Shown: positions 25,803 to 34,780 of the stretch, piece by piece
Layout: each line of letters opens with the position of its first letter
Numbering within the stretch: the first letter of the stretch is position 1
Assembly (NCBI GenBank): GCA_038146805.1
Contig: JAYQSH010000005.1
Location: forward strand, 868,001-932,000
Source of the DNA: CAIYXB01 sp038146805
GTDB taxonomy: Bacteria > Cyanobacteriota > Vampirovibrionia > LMEP-6097
DNA: 64,000 bases
Direction of reading: 5' to 3'
Notes under the pieces: generated by a model
The model's database searches: none
What the model was told of the DNA's origin: nothing
The model's input: the letters and a program-made list of their open reading frames with translations, nothing else
Program-made: the position numbers and the translations under genes

Positions 25803-26729
25803 ATGTCAATTTATGTTAATACTAACGCGCAGAGTGTTTTTACACAAAGAGCGTTATCGCAAAATACAAATAGTCTTCAAAAAAATATTGAAAGACTTTC
25901 AACGGGATTACGTATCAATAGAGCAGCCGATGATGCCGCAGGTTTATCAATTAGTGAAAAACTAACATCACAAATTAGAGGTCTTGAAAAAGCCGAGCAA
26001 AATATTGGTGATGGTATTTCAATGTTGCAAACAATGGAAGGTGGTTTGGGTGTAGTAAATGATAACCTACAAAGAATTCGAGAACTTGTTGTTCAAGCTT
26101 CAAATGGAACTAATAGCCGTAATGAGCTTAATGCAATTCAAAGAGAAATTAATTCACGTGTAACAACTATTAATGATATTTCTGATAGTACACAATTTAA
26201 TGGCAACATTTTATTAGATGGAAGTCTTGGTGGTGATAGTTCTGCTGTTGATGTTAATATTCAGTCAGGTGCTGATCAAGGACAAACAACCGGAATTGAT
26301 TTTGATGCCTTTATTATTGATGTCACTGGTGGTGATGCTAACGATGGTTTAAATGCGAGTTCTACTTTTCATTTAGATGATTTAAAGGTTACTGATAATA
26401 ATGCAGCTTCTGTTGGTCCACAAAGTGCAGCTGGTACCGGAACTTCTGCTGCAACTTCGGACCCTTTAACAGGTTTAGACACTATGATAACTAATATTGC
26501 TACTATGAGGTCGCAGATTGGTGCTCAGCAAAATTCTTTAGAGTCAAAGCTTGAATATTTAGGTGTTGCAAAAGAAAATGCAATGTCTTCAAGATCTAGA
26601 GTCTTAGATGCTGATATTAGTAAAGAGAGTAGTGGCTTTGTTAGAAATCAAATATTGCAACAAAGTTCTGCTGCTATGCTTTCACAAGCTAATCAGTCAC
26701 CGCAGATTGCTTTAAACTTGTTGCCTTAA
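25803..26729 (+). CDS. fliC: Flagellin 3
   Basis: 308 aa filament subunit. N-terminal MSIYVNTNAQSVFTQRALSQ and LSTGLRINRAADDAAGLSIS, C-terminal SGFVRNQILQQSSAAMLSQANQSPQIALNLLP. Central variable region residues about 135-235. The ends are almost identical in DNA to flagellins 4 and 5, indicating gene conversion or recent duplication, while the centre differs. Own promoter, ribosome site (gaggagagg) and terminator, so transcribed singly. Confidence 0.97.
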   Translation: MSIYVNTNAQSVFTQRALSQNTNSLQKNIERLSTGLRINRAADDAAGLSISEKLTSQIRGLEKAEQNIGDGISMLQTMEGGLGVVNDNLQRIRELVVQASNGTNSRNELNAIQREINSRVTTINDISDSTQFNGNILLDGSLGGDSSAVDVNIQSGADQGQTTGIDFDAFIIDVTGGDANDGLNASSTFHLDDLKVTDNNAASVGPQSAAGTGTSAATSDPLTGLDTMITNIATMRSQIGAQQNSLESKLEYLGVAKENAMSSRSRVLDADISKESSGFVRNQILQQSSAAMLSQANQSPQIALNLLP

Positions 26730-26763
26730 ACTGCTGTAGTTTTCGGTTTAGGGTATTGTTTTT

Positions 26764-26799
26764 AAAAAAGGGATTGTTGAAAAACAATCTCTTTTTTTT
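26764..26799 (+). terminator. Rho-independent terminator after flagellin 3
   Basis: GGATTGTT and AACAATCT(C) form a stem (one G-T pair) with a short gaaa-type loop, followed by eight T. Confidence 0.88.
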
Positions 26800-26821
26800 G
26801 TGAAAAATTTGCAAAATAAGT

Positions 26822-26849
26822 TAAAGAATCTAGATCATATGACCGATAT
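26822..26849 (+). promoter_or_regulatory. Sigma-28 (FliA) promoter for flagellin 4
   Basis: TAAAGAAT, 12 bases, ACCGATAT. Confidence 0.87.
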
Positions 26850-26897
26850 CTATAGTATGTCAATAAGTCATTGAGTTTGACTTAAAGGAGAGGAAAA

Positions 26898-27776
26898 ATG
26901 TCAATTTATGTTAATACTAACGCGCAGAGTGTTTTTGCACAAAGAGCGTTATCACAAAATACAAACGGTCTGCAAAAAAATATTGAAAGACTTTCAACGG
27001 GTTTACGTATTAATAGAGCAGCAGATGATGCCGCAGGTTTATCAATTAGTGAAAAACTAACATCACAAATTAGAGGTCTTGAAAAAGCCGAGCAAAATAT
27101 TGGTGATGGTATTTCAATGATTCAAACGGCTGAAGGAGCTCTATCAGTAATCAATGATAACTTACAGAGAATTAGAGAACTTGCGGTACAAGCATATAAT
27201 GGAACTAATTCATCAAATGAGTTAGATGCTATTCAAAGAGAGATAAATTCTAGGGTTACAGCTATTTCTGATATTTCTTCTGCAACTAAGTTTAATGGAA
27301 TTTCTTTGATTGATAGTTCAGCGGCTGATAAAACAATACAGTCTGGTGCTGATAATGATCAAACAACTTCAATAACTTTTTCAACGATGAATACAGCTGT
27401 CAACGCTACTGCTGCTGGAACTATAGGAGAAAATGCAATTGCTTTAAATTCATTTAATGTTGGCAGTACTGTAACTGCTGTTGATGGATCAACTAATAGT
27501 AAAACTGGTAATTTGACTAATCTTGATACTATGCTATCTAACGTATCAAGAATGAGATCTGTACTTGGTGCTCAGCAAAATTCTTTAGAGTCAAAGCTTG
27601 AATATTTAGGTGTTGCAAAAGAAAATGCAATGTCTTCAAGATCTAGAGTCTTAGATGCTGATATTAGTAAAGAGAGTAGTGGCTTTGTTAGAAATCAAAT
27701 ATTGCAACAAAGTTCTGCTGCTATGCTTTCACAAGCCAATCAGTCACCGCAGATTGCTTTGAACTTATTGCCATAA
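26898..27776 (+). CDS. fliC: Flagellin 4
   Basis: 292 aa, the shortest intact member of the MSIYVNTNAQSVF group. Same conserved ends as flagellin 3, with a smaller central region (about residues 137-215) rich in Ala, Thr and Ser. Ribosome site aaaggagagg 6 bases before ATG. Own sigma-28 promoter and terminator. Expected to polymerise into the filament with flagellins 3 and 5. Confidence 0.97.
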   Translation: MSIYVNTNAQSVFAQRALSQNTNGLQKNIERLSTGLRINRAADDAAGLSISEKLTSQIRGLEKAEQNIGDGISMIQTAEGALSVINDNLQRIRELAVQAYNGTNSSNELDAIQREINSRVTAISDISSATKFNGISLIDSSAADKTIQSGADNDQTTSITFSTMNTAVNATAAGTIGENAIALNSFNVGSTVTAVDGSTNSKTGNLTNLDTMLSNVSRMRSVLGAQQNSLESKLEYLGVAKENAMSSRSRVLDADISKESSGFVRNQILQQSSAAMLSQANQSPQIALNLLP

Positions 27777-27850
27777 CAATTTATAAATTTTGGTGGAGGG
27801 ATTGTGTTAAGTTGTCTTTGAAAAATGAAAATTTTCTTGATAACTGTTAC

Positions 27851-27891
27851 AAAAAAGAGAGATTGTTGAAAAACAATCTCTCTTTTTTTTT
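27851..27891 (+). terminator. Rho-independent terminator after flagellin 4
   Basis: AGAGAGATTGTT and AACAATCTCTCT form a 12-bp stem around a gaaa loop, with A-run before and T-run after. Confidence 0.92.
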
Positions 27892-27911
27892 GAAAAATTT
27901 GCAAAATAAGT

Positions 27912-27939
27912 TAAAGAATCTAGATCAAATGGCCGATAT
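27912..27939 (+). promoter_or_regulatory. Sigma-28 (FliA) promoter for flagellin 5
   Basis: TAAAGAAT, 12 bases, GCCGATAT: closest to the FliA consensus GCCGATAA in this cluster. Confidence 0.88.
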
Positions 27940-27987
27940 AGAAACTGTGTGATTAAGTCATAGAGCTTGGCTTAAAGGAGAGGAAAA

Positions 27988-28950
27988 ATGTCAATTTATG
28001 TTAATACTAATGCGCAGAGTGTTTTTACACAAAGAGCGTTATCACAAAATACAAATGGTCTACAAAAAAATATTGAAAGACTATCAACGGGACTACGTAT
28101 TAATAGAGCAGCAGATGATGCCGCAGGTTTATCAATTAGCGAAAAGCTAACATCACAAATCAGAGGACTTGAAAAAGCTCAGCAAAATATTGGTGACGGT
28201 GTTTCGATGTTACAAACGGCTGAAGCTTCACTTTCAATCGTACAGGATAATTTGCAAAGAGTAAGAGAACTCGTTGTGCAAGGATTTAATGGAACAAATG
28301 GAACTTCTGAGCTAGATGCATTGCAAAGAGAAATTAACGAGAGAATTACGGTAATTGGTGAGATCTCTTCTGCAACTAAGTTTAATTCTATTTCATTACT
28401 AGATGGTTCTGCTGATATTACTTTACAGACTGGCGCTGATAATGGGCAAACGACTACAATTAGTTTGCAAAGTGGACAAAGCGCAAATACAGGTATAGCT
28501 GTAGATGTTGCTTTTGAGTATAATGCTACTACTCCTGCTACTGCAAGAGGAACTTTGATTGAAGGTATTACCGTAAATGCTTTTGCTTTAGATAAATTAC
28601 AGTTAGATGGTGCTTCTGTAGACTCAGTTGATGGTGTTCAGAATTTCTCAATTGTTGCTGGTACAGCTGCTACTGATGAAGTTGATTTAGATGATATAGA
28701 TACTATTATTAACAATGTTTCTCGTATGAGATCGGAGCTTGGTGCTTTTCAAAATTCACTTGAGTCAAAAAATGAATATTTGGCTGTAGCTAAAGAAAAT
28801 GCTTTATCTGCAAGATCTAGAGTATTAGATGCAGATATCAGCAAAGAGAGTAGTGGATTTATACGAAATCAAATTTTGCAACAAAGTTCTGCTGCTATGC
28901 TATCTCAAGCGAATTCTTCGCCGCAGATTGCATTAAATTTACTTCCATAA
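27988..28950 (+). CDS. fliC: Flagellin 5
   Basis: 320 aa, longest of the set. N-terminal 100 residues nearly identical to flagellins 3 and 4. The central region (about 140-245) is unique, with a VEYNATTPATARG-like stretch and DSVDGVQNFSIVAG, so it would display a different filament surface. C-terminus SGFIRNQILQQSSAAMLSQANSSPQIALNLLP. Same promoter and ribosome-site arrangement. No clear hairpin terminator after it, unlike its neighbours. Confidence 0.97.
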   Translation: MSIYVNTNAQSVFTQRALSQNTNGLQKNIERLSTGLRINRAADDAAGLSISEKLTSQIRGLEKAQQNIGDGVSMLQTAEASLSIVQDNLQRVRELVVQGFNGTNGTSELDALQREINERITVIGEISSATKFNSISLLDGSADITLQTGADNGQTTTISLQSGQSANTGIAVDVAFEYNATTPATARGTLIEGITVNAFALDKLQLDGASVDSVDGVQNFSIVAGTAATDEVDLDDIDTIINNVSRMRSELGAFQNSLESKNEYLAVAKENALSARSRVLDADISKESSGFIRNQILQQSSAAMLSQANSSPQIALNLLP

Positions 28951-29005
28951 TTCTAGTGGAAAATACATATTAAGAAAAATTAATTTAAATTTGAATGGAT
29001 TAGAT

Positions 29006-29033
29006 TCAAGTTTCTAAGTTACTTGGCCGATGT
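29006..29033 (+). promoter_or_regulatory. Sigma-28-like promoter for flagellin 6
   Basis: TCAAGTTT, 12 bases, GCCGATGT. Same spacing as the others with a more diverged -35. Leader is about 110 bases, longer than in the other genes. Confidence 0.65.
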
Positions 29034-29152
29034 TTAAAGTGTCAGCACTAAAACAATAGATTTAGTCTGATGAAGCCAAGATTAACTTGAAATGTGAACC
29101 ATTTGGTTGACCTTGGTTGTTACGCATACACAAAACACAAGGAGACCAAACC

Positions 29153-30043
29153 ATGCCAATCACAGTAAATAGTAACCCATCTAGCCTTTTTGTTCAAAGA
29201 ACATTAAGTTCAAATACCAATCAATTACAAAAAACGGTTGAAAAACTTTCTACAGGTTATAGAATTAATAGAGCAGCAGATGATGCAGCTGGCTTATCAA
29301 TTGTTCAAAAATTATCAACTCAAATTAGAGGATCTCAAATTGCAGAAAAAAATATCGGAGATGGTATTTCTATGCTGCAAACTGCAGAGGGAGCTCTTTC
29401 GATTATTCAAGAAAACTTACAAAGAATTAGAGAATTAAAAGTTCAAGGTTCTAGTGAAACTAACTCAGAAAGTGAATTAGCATCTTTGCAAAGAGAGATT
29501 AACGAACGTGTTAGAGCAATCTCAGATATTACTAGTGCAACTCAATTCAATAATTTATCTTTATTAGATGGTGATAGTGCAAGCCATGGAGATAAAGAAA
29601 TTCAAAGTGGTGCTGATGAAGGTCAAATAACAACAGTGTCTTTTGAAACTATTAATACAAGGATTGATACAACAGACATTGGATCTATAGGAGAAGGTGC
29701 AATTGCTTTACATGAATTTAATGTTGGCAGTATTAGTGAATTTGCTGTTGATGGAACAACTAATGATGTAAGTGGTACTTTGACTGATCTTGATACTATG
29801 CTATCTAATGTAGCAAGAATGAGATCTGTTTTAGGTGCTACTCAAAACTCATTAGAATCTAAACAAGAATATTTAAGAATTGCAGTTGAAAATGCTCAAG
29901 CTTCTAGATCAAGAATTAAAGATGCTGATATTGCAAATCAAAGTAGTTTAATGATAAGAAATCAAATATTACAGCAAAGTTCTGCTGCAATGTTGTCACA
30001 AGCTAATCAGTTACCTGAATTAGCTTTGAATCTTATTCCATAA
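29153..30043 (+). CDS. fliC: Flagellin 6
   Basis: 296 aa. Starts MPITVNSNPSSLFVQRTLSS at ATG 29153, preceded by acaaggagacc. A start at 29117 would add an unlikely 12-residue leader. Conserved N- and C-terminal D0/D1 regions but distinct from flagellins 2-5 at many positions (AEKNIGDGISMLQTAEGALS; MIRNQILQQSSAAMLSQANQLPELALNLIP). Central region shares the IGEGAIALHEFNVGS motif with flagellins 1 and 4. Confidence 0.96.
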   Translation: MPITVNSNPSSLFVQRTLSSNTNQLQKTVEKLSTGYRINRAADDAAGLSIVQKLSTQIRGSQIAEKNIGDGISMLQTAEGALSIIQENLQRIRELKVQGSSETNSESELASLQREINERVRAISDITSATQFNNLSLLDGDSASHGDKEIQSGADEGQITTVSFETINTRIDTTDIGSIGEGAIALHEFNVGSISEFAVDGTTNDVSGTLTDLDTMLSNVARMRSVLGATQNSLESKQEYLRIAVENAQASRSRIKDADIANQSSLMIRNQILQQSSAAMLSQANQLPELALNLIP

Positions 30044-30114
30044 TTTTGGGTTAATTTCTATCATAGAAGATAGAAATTGATTGAAAAGGAAAGTGTGTAA
30101 AAAAATGGTAGGTC

Positions 30115-30150
30115 AAGGTTAGGATTTAGAATAAATCCTAACCTTTTTTT
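30115..30150 (+). terminator. Rho-independent terminator after flagellin 6
   Basis: AAGGTTAGGATTTA then gaa then TAAATCCTAACCTT-type arms give a 13-bp stem followed by seven T. The next gene lies on the minus strand and ends just beyond, so it may terminate both ways. Confidence 0.9.
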
Positions 30151-30153
30151 ATG

Positions 30154-30348
30154 CTATTTTTTCATCTCTGCATGTAAACTACAAGAGCCATCATATTGTT
30201 GAAAATCATGGTGTCCCAATTCTGAATTATCAATAGCTTTATGGAGAGTTCTTTTAACTAATTCTGCGGTTGGTAAATCTTGAAATTTAGGAGGCGAGTT
30301 TTTTTTGGTTTTGGGGTTAAATGTTGGAATATAAAAACAAACAAACAT
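30154..30348 (-). CDS. Small hypothetical protein downstream of pth
   Basis: 64 aa, ATG 3 bases after the pth stop on the same strand. Soluble, with PPKFQDLPTAELVKRTLHKAIDNSELGHHD in the middle, which reads like a real helical segment. No family recognised. It ends next to the flagellin terminator. Short, so moderate support only. Confidence 0.45.
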   Translation of the reverse strand: MFVCFYIPTFNPKTKKNSPPKFQDLPTAELVKRTLHKAIDNSELGHHDFQQYDGSCSLHAEMKK

Positions 30349-30351
30349 AAC

Positions 30352-31107
30352 TTAAACTCTTGAAATTTGTTGGTGGTCTTCTTCTAAAATCCATGCTGTT
30401 ATAAGTTCTAAAGCTTTTGCATTTGTTGAGGATAAAAGTTCTTGGTCTTTTTTTGCAAATTTACTTAGTACATACTGCGCTCTTTGTGCGCCACCCGGAT
30501 CTGGACCTACGCCATATTTAAGACGAGCAAAATCTTTACTGCCAATTTGTGCGATAGTGTCTTCGACTCCATGTTGCCCGCCTGCACCTCGATTGATGCT
30601 CAGTTTCAATTTACCTAAGTCTAAAGATACATCATCATGAATAAGCAAAAGATTCTTGCTTGTGAGTTTATAAAAATTCATGATTTTTGCAATGCTTTTG
30701 CCAGAGTTGTTCATAAAGCTTTGTGGCTTAGCAAAGATTAGTTTTTGTTTTTTTGTCTTTTGAGTTTTAATTTTTTTCTTTACATAGCTAAGCTTTTCGA
30801 TTTTTTCTTGATAGGCTTTTCGCTGTTCTAGATTTTTCTTTTGTTCTTGAAGTTCATGTTCTTTTTGTGAGATAGGGTTTTTAACTAATTCAACAACTTG
30901 TTCTTTTATTGTTTCTTGAAGTGTATAAGAAAATTCATGCTCAAAAATACAAAATTGTGCATCGAATTTTTTTTCTTTTTCTAGTTTTTGTTTGAAATAG
31001 TGACAAAGCTCTTCGAGTATTGCAAAACCAATATTGTGTCTAGTTGCTTCGTAAGAGGCTCCCGGATTGCCTAAGCCCACGATGAGTTTAATGCTGGTTT
31101 GTGTCAT
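30352..31107 (-). CDS. pth: Peptidyl-tRNA hydrolase with coiled-coil insertion
   Basis: Releases tRNA from peptidyl-tRNA. Active-site residues are in place: N14 (GLGNPG), H24 (RHNIGF), the Asn pair in SFMNNSG (133-134) and Asp in IHDDVSLDLGK (158-159), then GAGGQHG-type and FARLKYGVG motifs. Length is 251 aa against about 190 normally. The extra 50-60 residues are one block at about 55-120, extremely rich in Lys, Glu and Gln (EHELQEQKKNLEQRKAYQ), probably a coiled-coil hairpin inserted before the KPQSFMN strand. Nine bases after nuoD on the same strand. Confidence 0.94.
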   Translation of the reverse strand: MTQTSIKLIVGLGNPGASYEATRHNIGFAILEELCHYFKQKLEKEKKFDAQFCIFEHEFSYTLQETIKEQVVELVKNPISQKEHELQEQKKNLEQRKAYQEKIEKLSYVKKKIKTQKTKKQKLIFAKPQSFMNNSGKSIAKIMNFYKLTSKNLLLIHDDVSLDLGKLKLSINRGAGGQHGVEDTIAQIGSKDFARLKYGVGPDPGGAQRAQYVLSKFAKKDQELLSSTNAKALELITAWILEEDHQQISRV

Positions 31108-31115
31108 TGATCTAA

Positions 31116-32279
31116 TTACCTATCGACATCGGGTAAAATCACGTCAAGTGAAGAAAATATTGCAACCACATCTGCTACTGGTAAGCCAATAACCATTTCT
31201 GGTAAAAAGGCAGTTGGAAACCAGCTTGGTGATCTCCATTTAACACGATAAGGAACTTGGCTACCATCAGAAATTAAATGTACACCAAGTTCTCCTCTTG
31301 GTGATTCAACACATTCATAAGATTCACCTTGTGGGCATTTGAACCCAGGCATAATTTTTTTGCTTTGCATTTCAGCAGGTGTTCCAACTTCGCCACCCGG
31401 AAGAGCACGGATTTTTTCGATACACTGTAAAATGATTTTACAAGATTCTTTAATCTCTTGAATTCTGCATCTATATCTTGAATGCACATCACCATCTGTT
31501 GTAGTGATGACATTAAAATCTATTTCTGAGTATTTTGAATAAGGTTTATCTTTTCTAACATCAAAGCTATCACCTGATGCTCTCGTGTTAGGTCCTGTTA
31601 ATCCCCATTCGCGACCCGTTTTTGCATCAATAACGCCAACACCTTTTGTTCTAGCCAAAATGATTGGATTGTTGGTTACGATGTCTTCATATTCATCAGT
31701 GTAATTAGGGATTTTTTTGCTAACAAGTTTTTCTACTTTTTCATACCAACCGCTTGGTACATCTTGCAATACTCCACCGATTCTAATGTAATTAAACATC
31801 ATTCTTTGACCAGAAATTTCTTCTAGTAATTCTAAAATTGATTCACGATCTCTAAATGCATAAAAAGGAAAACCCATCATTGCACCAAGATCAAGTAAAA
31901 ATATGCCGAGTGAAAGTTGGTGAGAGCAAATTCTATTAAGCTCACTACAAATCATTCTGATATATTCGGCTCTATCTGAAACTGTAACTCCGGCAATTTT
32001 TTCTACAGCCAAAATGTAGGCATGGCTATCAGACATACCAGCTAAATAATCAACTCTATCTACTAAAGCTTGATATTGTACATAGTTTCTGTTTTGAGCA
32101 AGCCATTCCATACCTCTATGTAAATAGCCAATCACAGGTTCACAAGCAGTAATAATTTCACCCTTTGTTTTGATTTTTAATCTCAATACACCATGAGTTG
32201 ATGGGTGCTGAGGACCCATATTAATTACAAGTTCTTCTGTTTTTAATCCTGTTCCAATATCTTGTTGAGCTATAGACAT
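31116..32279 (-). CDS. nuoD: NADH-quinone oxidoreductase subunit D
   Basis: 49-kDa subunit of complex I, lining the quinone cavity at the top of the peripheral arm. 387 aa. Seen: MGPQHPSTHGVLRL with the quinone-site His, GYLHRGMEWLAQNR, YVQYQALVDRVDYLAGM, and the C-terminal LPDVDR. No other nuo/ndh gene is adjacent, so the complex I genes are scattered. The first 8 residues before the conserved region are short. ATG follows taatatagaataaagtaat, so the leader is short. Confidence 0.96.
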   Translation of the reverse strand: MSIAQQDIGTGLKTEELVINMGPQHPSTHGVLRLKIKTKGEIITACEPVIGYLHRGMEWLAQNRNYVQYQALVDRVDYLAGMSDSHAYILAVEKIAGVTVSDRAEYIRMICSELNRICSHQLSLGIFLLDLGAMMGFPFYAFRDRESILELLEEISGQRMMFNYIRIGGVLQDVPSGWYEKVEKLVSKKIPNYTDEYEDIVTNNPIILARTKGVGVIDAKTGREWGLTGPNTRASGDSFDVRKDKPYSKYSEIDFNVITTTDGDVHSRYRCRIQEIKESCKIILQCIEKIRALPGGEVGTPAEMQSKKIMPGFKCPQGESYECVESPRGELGVHLISDGSQVPYRVKWRSPSWFPTAFLPEMVIGLPVADVVAIFSSLDVILPDVDR

Positions 32280-32323
32280 ATTACTTTATTCTATATTAGA
32301 TACCTAAAATACGTCAAAATTTA

Positions 32324-32351
32324 TTGATTTGTTAACACTACCTAGTATACT
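32324..32351 (+). promoter_or_regulatory. Promoter overlapping the start of the arginase-like gene
   Basis: -35 TTGATT (32324-32329), 16 bases, -10 TATACT (32346-32351). A GTG at 32358 is 6 bases downstream, the expected transcription start. Confidence 0.6.
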
Positions 32352-32357
32352 TTGAGT

Positions 32358-33353
32358 GTGGCTTCGCTCAGAAACTTTAAAAAATCAAAAAGATATGAAG
32401 AATTTGTTGGTCTAGAGGTAGATTTAATCGAAGCACCATGGGGTTTTGGCGGCACTGATAATTTAGCACAAGAAGGACCGCATGCCGTACTAGTTGAACA
32501 AGAAATTGAAAGAAATTTAGAAGCAATTGGAGTTAAATTAAATTTGATTTCTGCACCTGCATTAGGCCCTTTTGAAATTCAAGAAGAAGCCAAACGTATT
32601 AGAAATTTTGATGCGATTATGACTGTAAATAATTGGCTTGCTGATACAGTAAAAAAATCAGTTGTACAAAACAAAATTCCGATAGTTCTTGGTGGCGATG
32701 GTTCTTTGAGCCTTGGTAGTGTCACTGGTATTATCGAGCAGATGGGTATCGATAACAAAAAAGACTTAGGAGTGATCTGGATTTCTAATCATTTACAAAA
32801 TAGTTCTCCGCGAGTAACCAAGAGTTGGAATGCAAATCGAATGATGTTTACTGCTTTTACTTTTAATAGTAAAGCGACTCATCCGGATTTTATTTCCTTG
32901 ATGAATTTTCATAATTTAGGTACACCAATTTTGCCTAAAGAAAATTTTGTGCATATTGGTATCAATCATAAATCAGCTCAAGAAAGAGCTGAGCACTGTT
33001 TTTTTACTATGGAAGATATTGACGCTTATGGCGCAAAGGCAATAACTGAGATGGCTATAGAGAGTCTTAGTCATTGCAAAAAAATTCATATAATTTGGGA
33101 TGTAAACGCCATGGATCTTAGTGGTGTAAGTAATTTTTCTTTAGGGCAATTAAGTTACCGTGAAGCGCTTGTTATAGCAAGGCAAATAGATATCGATCTA
33201 AGAAGAAACAATAGACTGTCATCAATTGATATCGTAGAGCATTGCCCAAGTAGAGAAGCATGGGATAAGCGCGGAGAAACAGCTGAATCAATAACAGATA
33301 TTTTGTGTAATATTTTTGGTGAAAATATTTTTAATCAGGCTCGAAAATATTAG
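32358..33353 (+). CDS. Arginase-fold (ureohydrolase family) protein lacking metal ligands
   Basis: 331 aa with the overall layout of arginase/agmatinase: VVLGGD-type strand, a central W-S-N-H segment, and a late IIWDVNAMDLSG followed by QLSYREALVIARQ. In active enzymes these blocks are GGDHS, DAHxDxN and SxDxDxxDP, which hold two Mn. Here they read GGDGS, ISNHLQN and WDVNAMDLS, so the His of block 1, the Asp-His-Asp of block 2 and the second Asp of block 3 are changed. Catalysis by the standard mechanism looks impossible. GTG 32358 preferred over TTG 32352 because of the promoter position. Confidence 0.75.
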   Translation: MASLRNFKKSKRYEEFVGLEVDLIEAPWGFGGTDNLAQEGPHAVLVEQEIERNLEAIGVKLNLISAPALGPFEIQEEAKRIRNFDAIMTVNNWLADTVKKSVVQNKIPIVLGGDGSLSLGSVTGIIEQMGIDNKKDLGVIWISNHLQNSSPRVTKSWNANRMMFTAFTFNSKATHPDFISLMNFHNLGTPILPKENFVHIGINHKSAQERAEHCFFTMEDIDAYGAKAITEMAIESLSHCKKIHIIWDVNAMDLSGVSNFSLGQLSYREALVIARQIDIDLRRNNRLSSIDIVEHCPSREAWDKRGETAESITDILCNIFGENIFNQARKY

Positions 33354-33367
33354 CTGTTGTTAAAAAA

Positions 33368-33796
33368 TTAAACAGTAGCTTCTTCTTTGCTATCAATTAA
33401 ACTAAAAAGACTATTGATATTGCTTTTCATAAAAGTATAATTTGCTGGCTCTTTACCATTTAAAGACGCAAATTTTTGTCCCGGTAAAATTTGCAATCCT
33501 TTGAAAGCTTGAATTTTTGCAATTTGATTTTGCTCTAAATCTGAAACTAAAGTAGTTGCTGTATCGCTTTCAATGGCTGGTCTAAAAGCGTTAGCTTGAA
33601 AGCTAGGATTGTTTTTGATGTGCTCTTCTCGTGCATCTGCAACTTTTAATAAAGCTTCATCAATCATTGCAACTTCAGCTTGGCTTGTTGCGTTTTCTCT
33701 TTTACCTTGTAAACTTTTTGCTAATGAGTTTAATTGTTCAAGCTTTTTATCGCCTGATTTTCCAATTGCTTCGTGATTGTTATAAACTCTAGTCAC
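33368..33796 (-). CDS. Hypothetical protein
   Basis: 142 aa, soluble, mainly helical and Ala/Gln/Asn rich (EQLNSLAKSLQGKRENATSQAEVAMIDEALLKVADAREEH). No signal peptide or membrane helix. No family recognised. Converges on the arginase-like gene 14 bases away. The 230 bases upstream, up to the next gene on the other strand, hold no feature that I can name. Confidence 0.55.
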   Translation of the reverse strand: MTRVYNNHEAIGKSGDKKLEQLNSLAKSLQGKRENATSQAEVAMIDEALLKVADAREEHIKNNPSFQANAFRPAIESDTATTLVSDLEQNQIAKIQAFKGLQILPGQKFASLNGKEPANYTFMKSNINSLFSLIDSKEEATV

Positions 33797-34026
33797 AAAG
33801 ATAAAAGACCATTTTCAAGTTAAGTATTGGTTAAAAATCACTAAAATCCACTAAAAGCCGGGCGAGGATTAAGAAATTTTAATAATTTTACTGTCAAAAA
33901 GCTTGATATTGTCTTTACAGAATGTTAAAATTTTAGAGTAACTAAATAAAAACTTGTTTTGGGATAGTTTATACTTCTTAAAACGTCTATATTTAGGTGC
34001 AAACACTTAGGCAAAGAGGAAAAAAA

Positions 34027-34686
34027 GTGAAATCAGAGCTAAATCCTTATATTGATGAAATACCAGCAAGTTTTGCTAAAGGTTCTCTTGCCGCATTTAG
34101 ACAAGCAAGTTTAAATCCAAATATTGATGCTATTGAAGATGCAAAAGCAGCTAGCGCAACTGATAATTACCAAGAATTTGAGCATGATCTAGAAGATATT
34201 GTTGAAGGTGATGGTGAATTTGAGCTTGAGCGTGATGCGCGTAATGATGATTTTTCTAGCCATGATCCCCTAAGAGATAGACAGGGAGAAGGTCGTGGAC
34301 GAGACCAACAACAGCAGCAACGCCGTATTGGTAAGCTGAAACGTAAAGAAGCTCCTGAGCTGACTCGTGAAGAACTCAATAGTTTTCTAGCTGGCTTAGA
34401 CAGTACTTTTGATAATTTGCAAGAACTGGTTGAAGAGACCGATACAGATAAAGAGTTTGAGAATTGGAATAATTGGTTTAAACCAAAGAAAAAAGCCCCA
34501 CCCGCCCCTGATAGCGCCAAAGTTTTTTATATTAGAGAAGAGTTTAATACTCGCAGAAGTCCACATATGTGGAAGTCAAACCCTGATAGACAATGGATTT
34601 TGACTTATGGGCATACAAAAATCAACAATGTTGTTAGTGCAAATCTTTATAAATATCAAAATGACACAATTTCTAAAGATGCTTAG
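34027..34686 (+). CDS. Hypothetical acidic protein
   Basis: 219 aa from GTG 34027, which has an agagga ribosome site 7 bases upstream; an earlier GTG at 33997 lacks one. Residues 40-95 are strongly charged (ELERDARNDDF, then a Gly/Arg/Gln run with five Gln). The C-terminal 60 residues look folded (AKVFYIREEFNTRRSPHMWK, DRQWILTYGHTKINNVVSANLYKY). No domain recognised. Cytoplasmic by composition. Confidence 0.6.
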   Translation: MKSELNPYIDEIPASFAKGSLAAFRQASLNPNIDAIEDAKAASATDNYQEFEHDLEDIVEGDGEFELERDARNDDFSSHDPLRDRQGEGRGRDQQQQQRRIGKLKRKEAPELTREELNSFLAGLDSTFDNLQELVEETDTDKEFENWNNWFKPKKKAPPAPDSAKVFYIREEFNTRRSPHMWKSNPDRQWILTYGHTKINNVVSANLYKYQNDTISKDA

Positions 34687-34780
34687 CTAAGTTAAATTTA
34701 GTTAATTACTGTATTTTTAGGTGTTTTTAACTAACTTTTTCTATCAAAAAGCTTGTGGGCTTTGCTTTTTATTAATAGCT

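Noticed and set aside
34167..34520. Ser/Arg-rich minus-strand frame over the acidic hypothetical gene
   Set aside because: Mirror of Asp/Glu codons on the other strand. The plus frame has a ribosome site and a folded-looking C-terminus.
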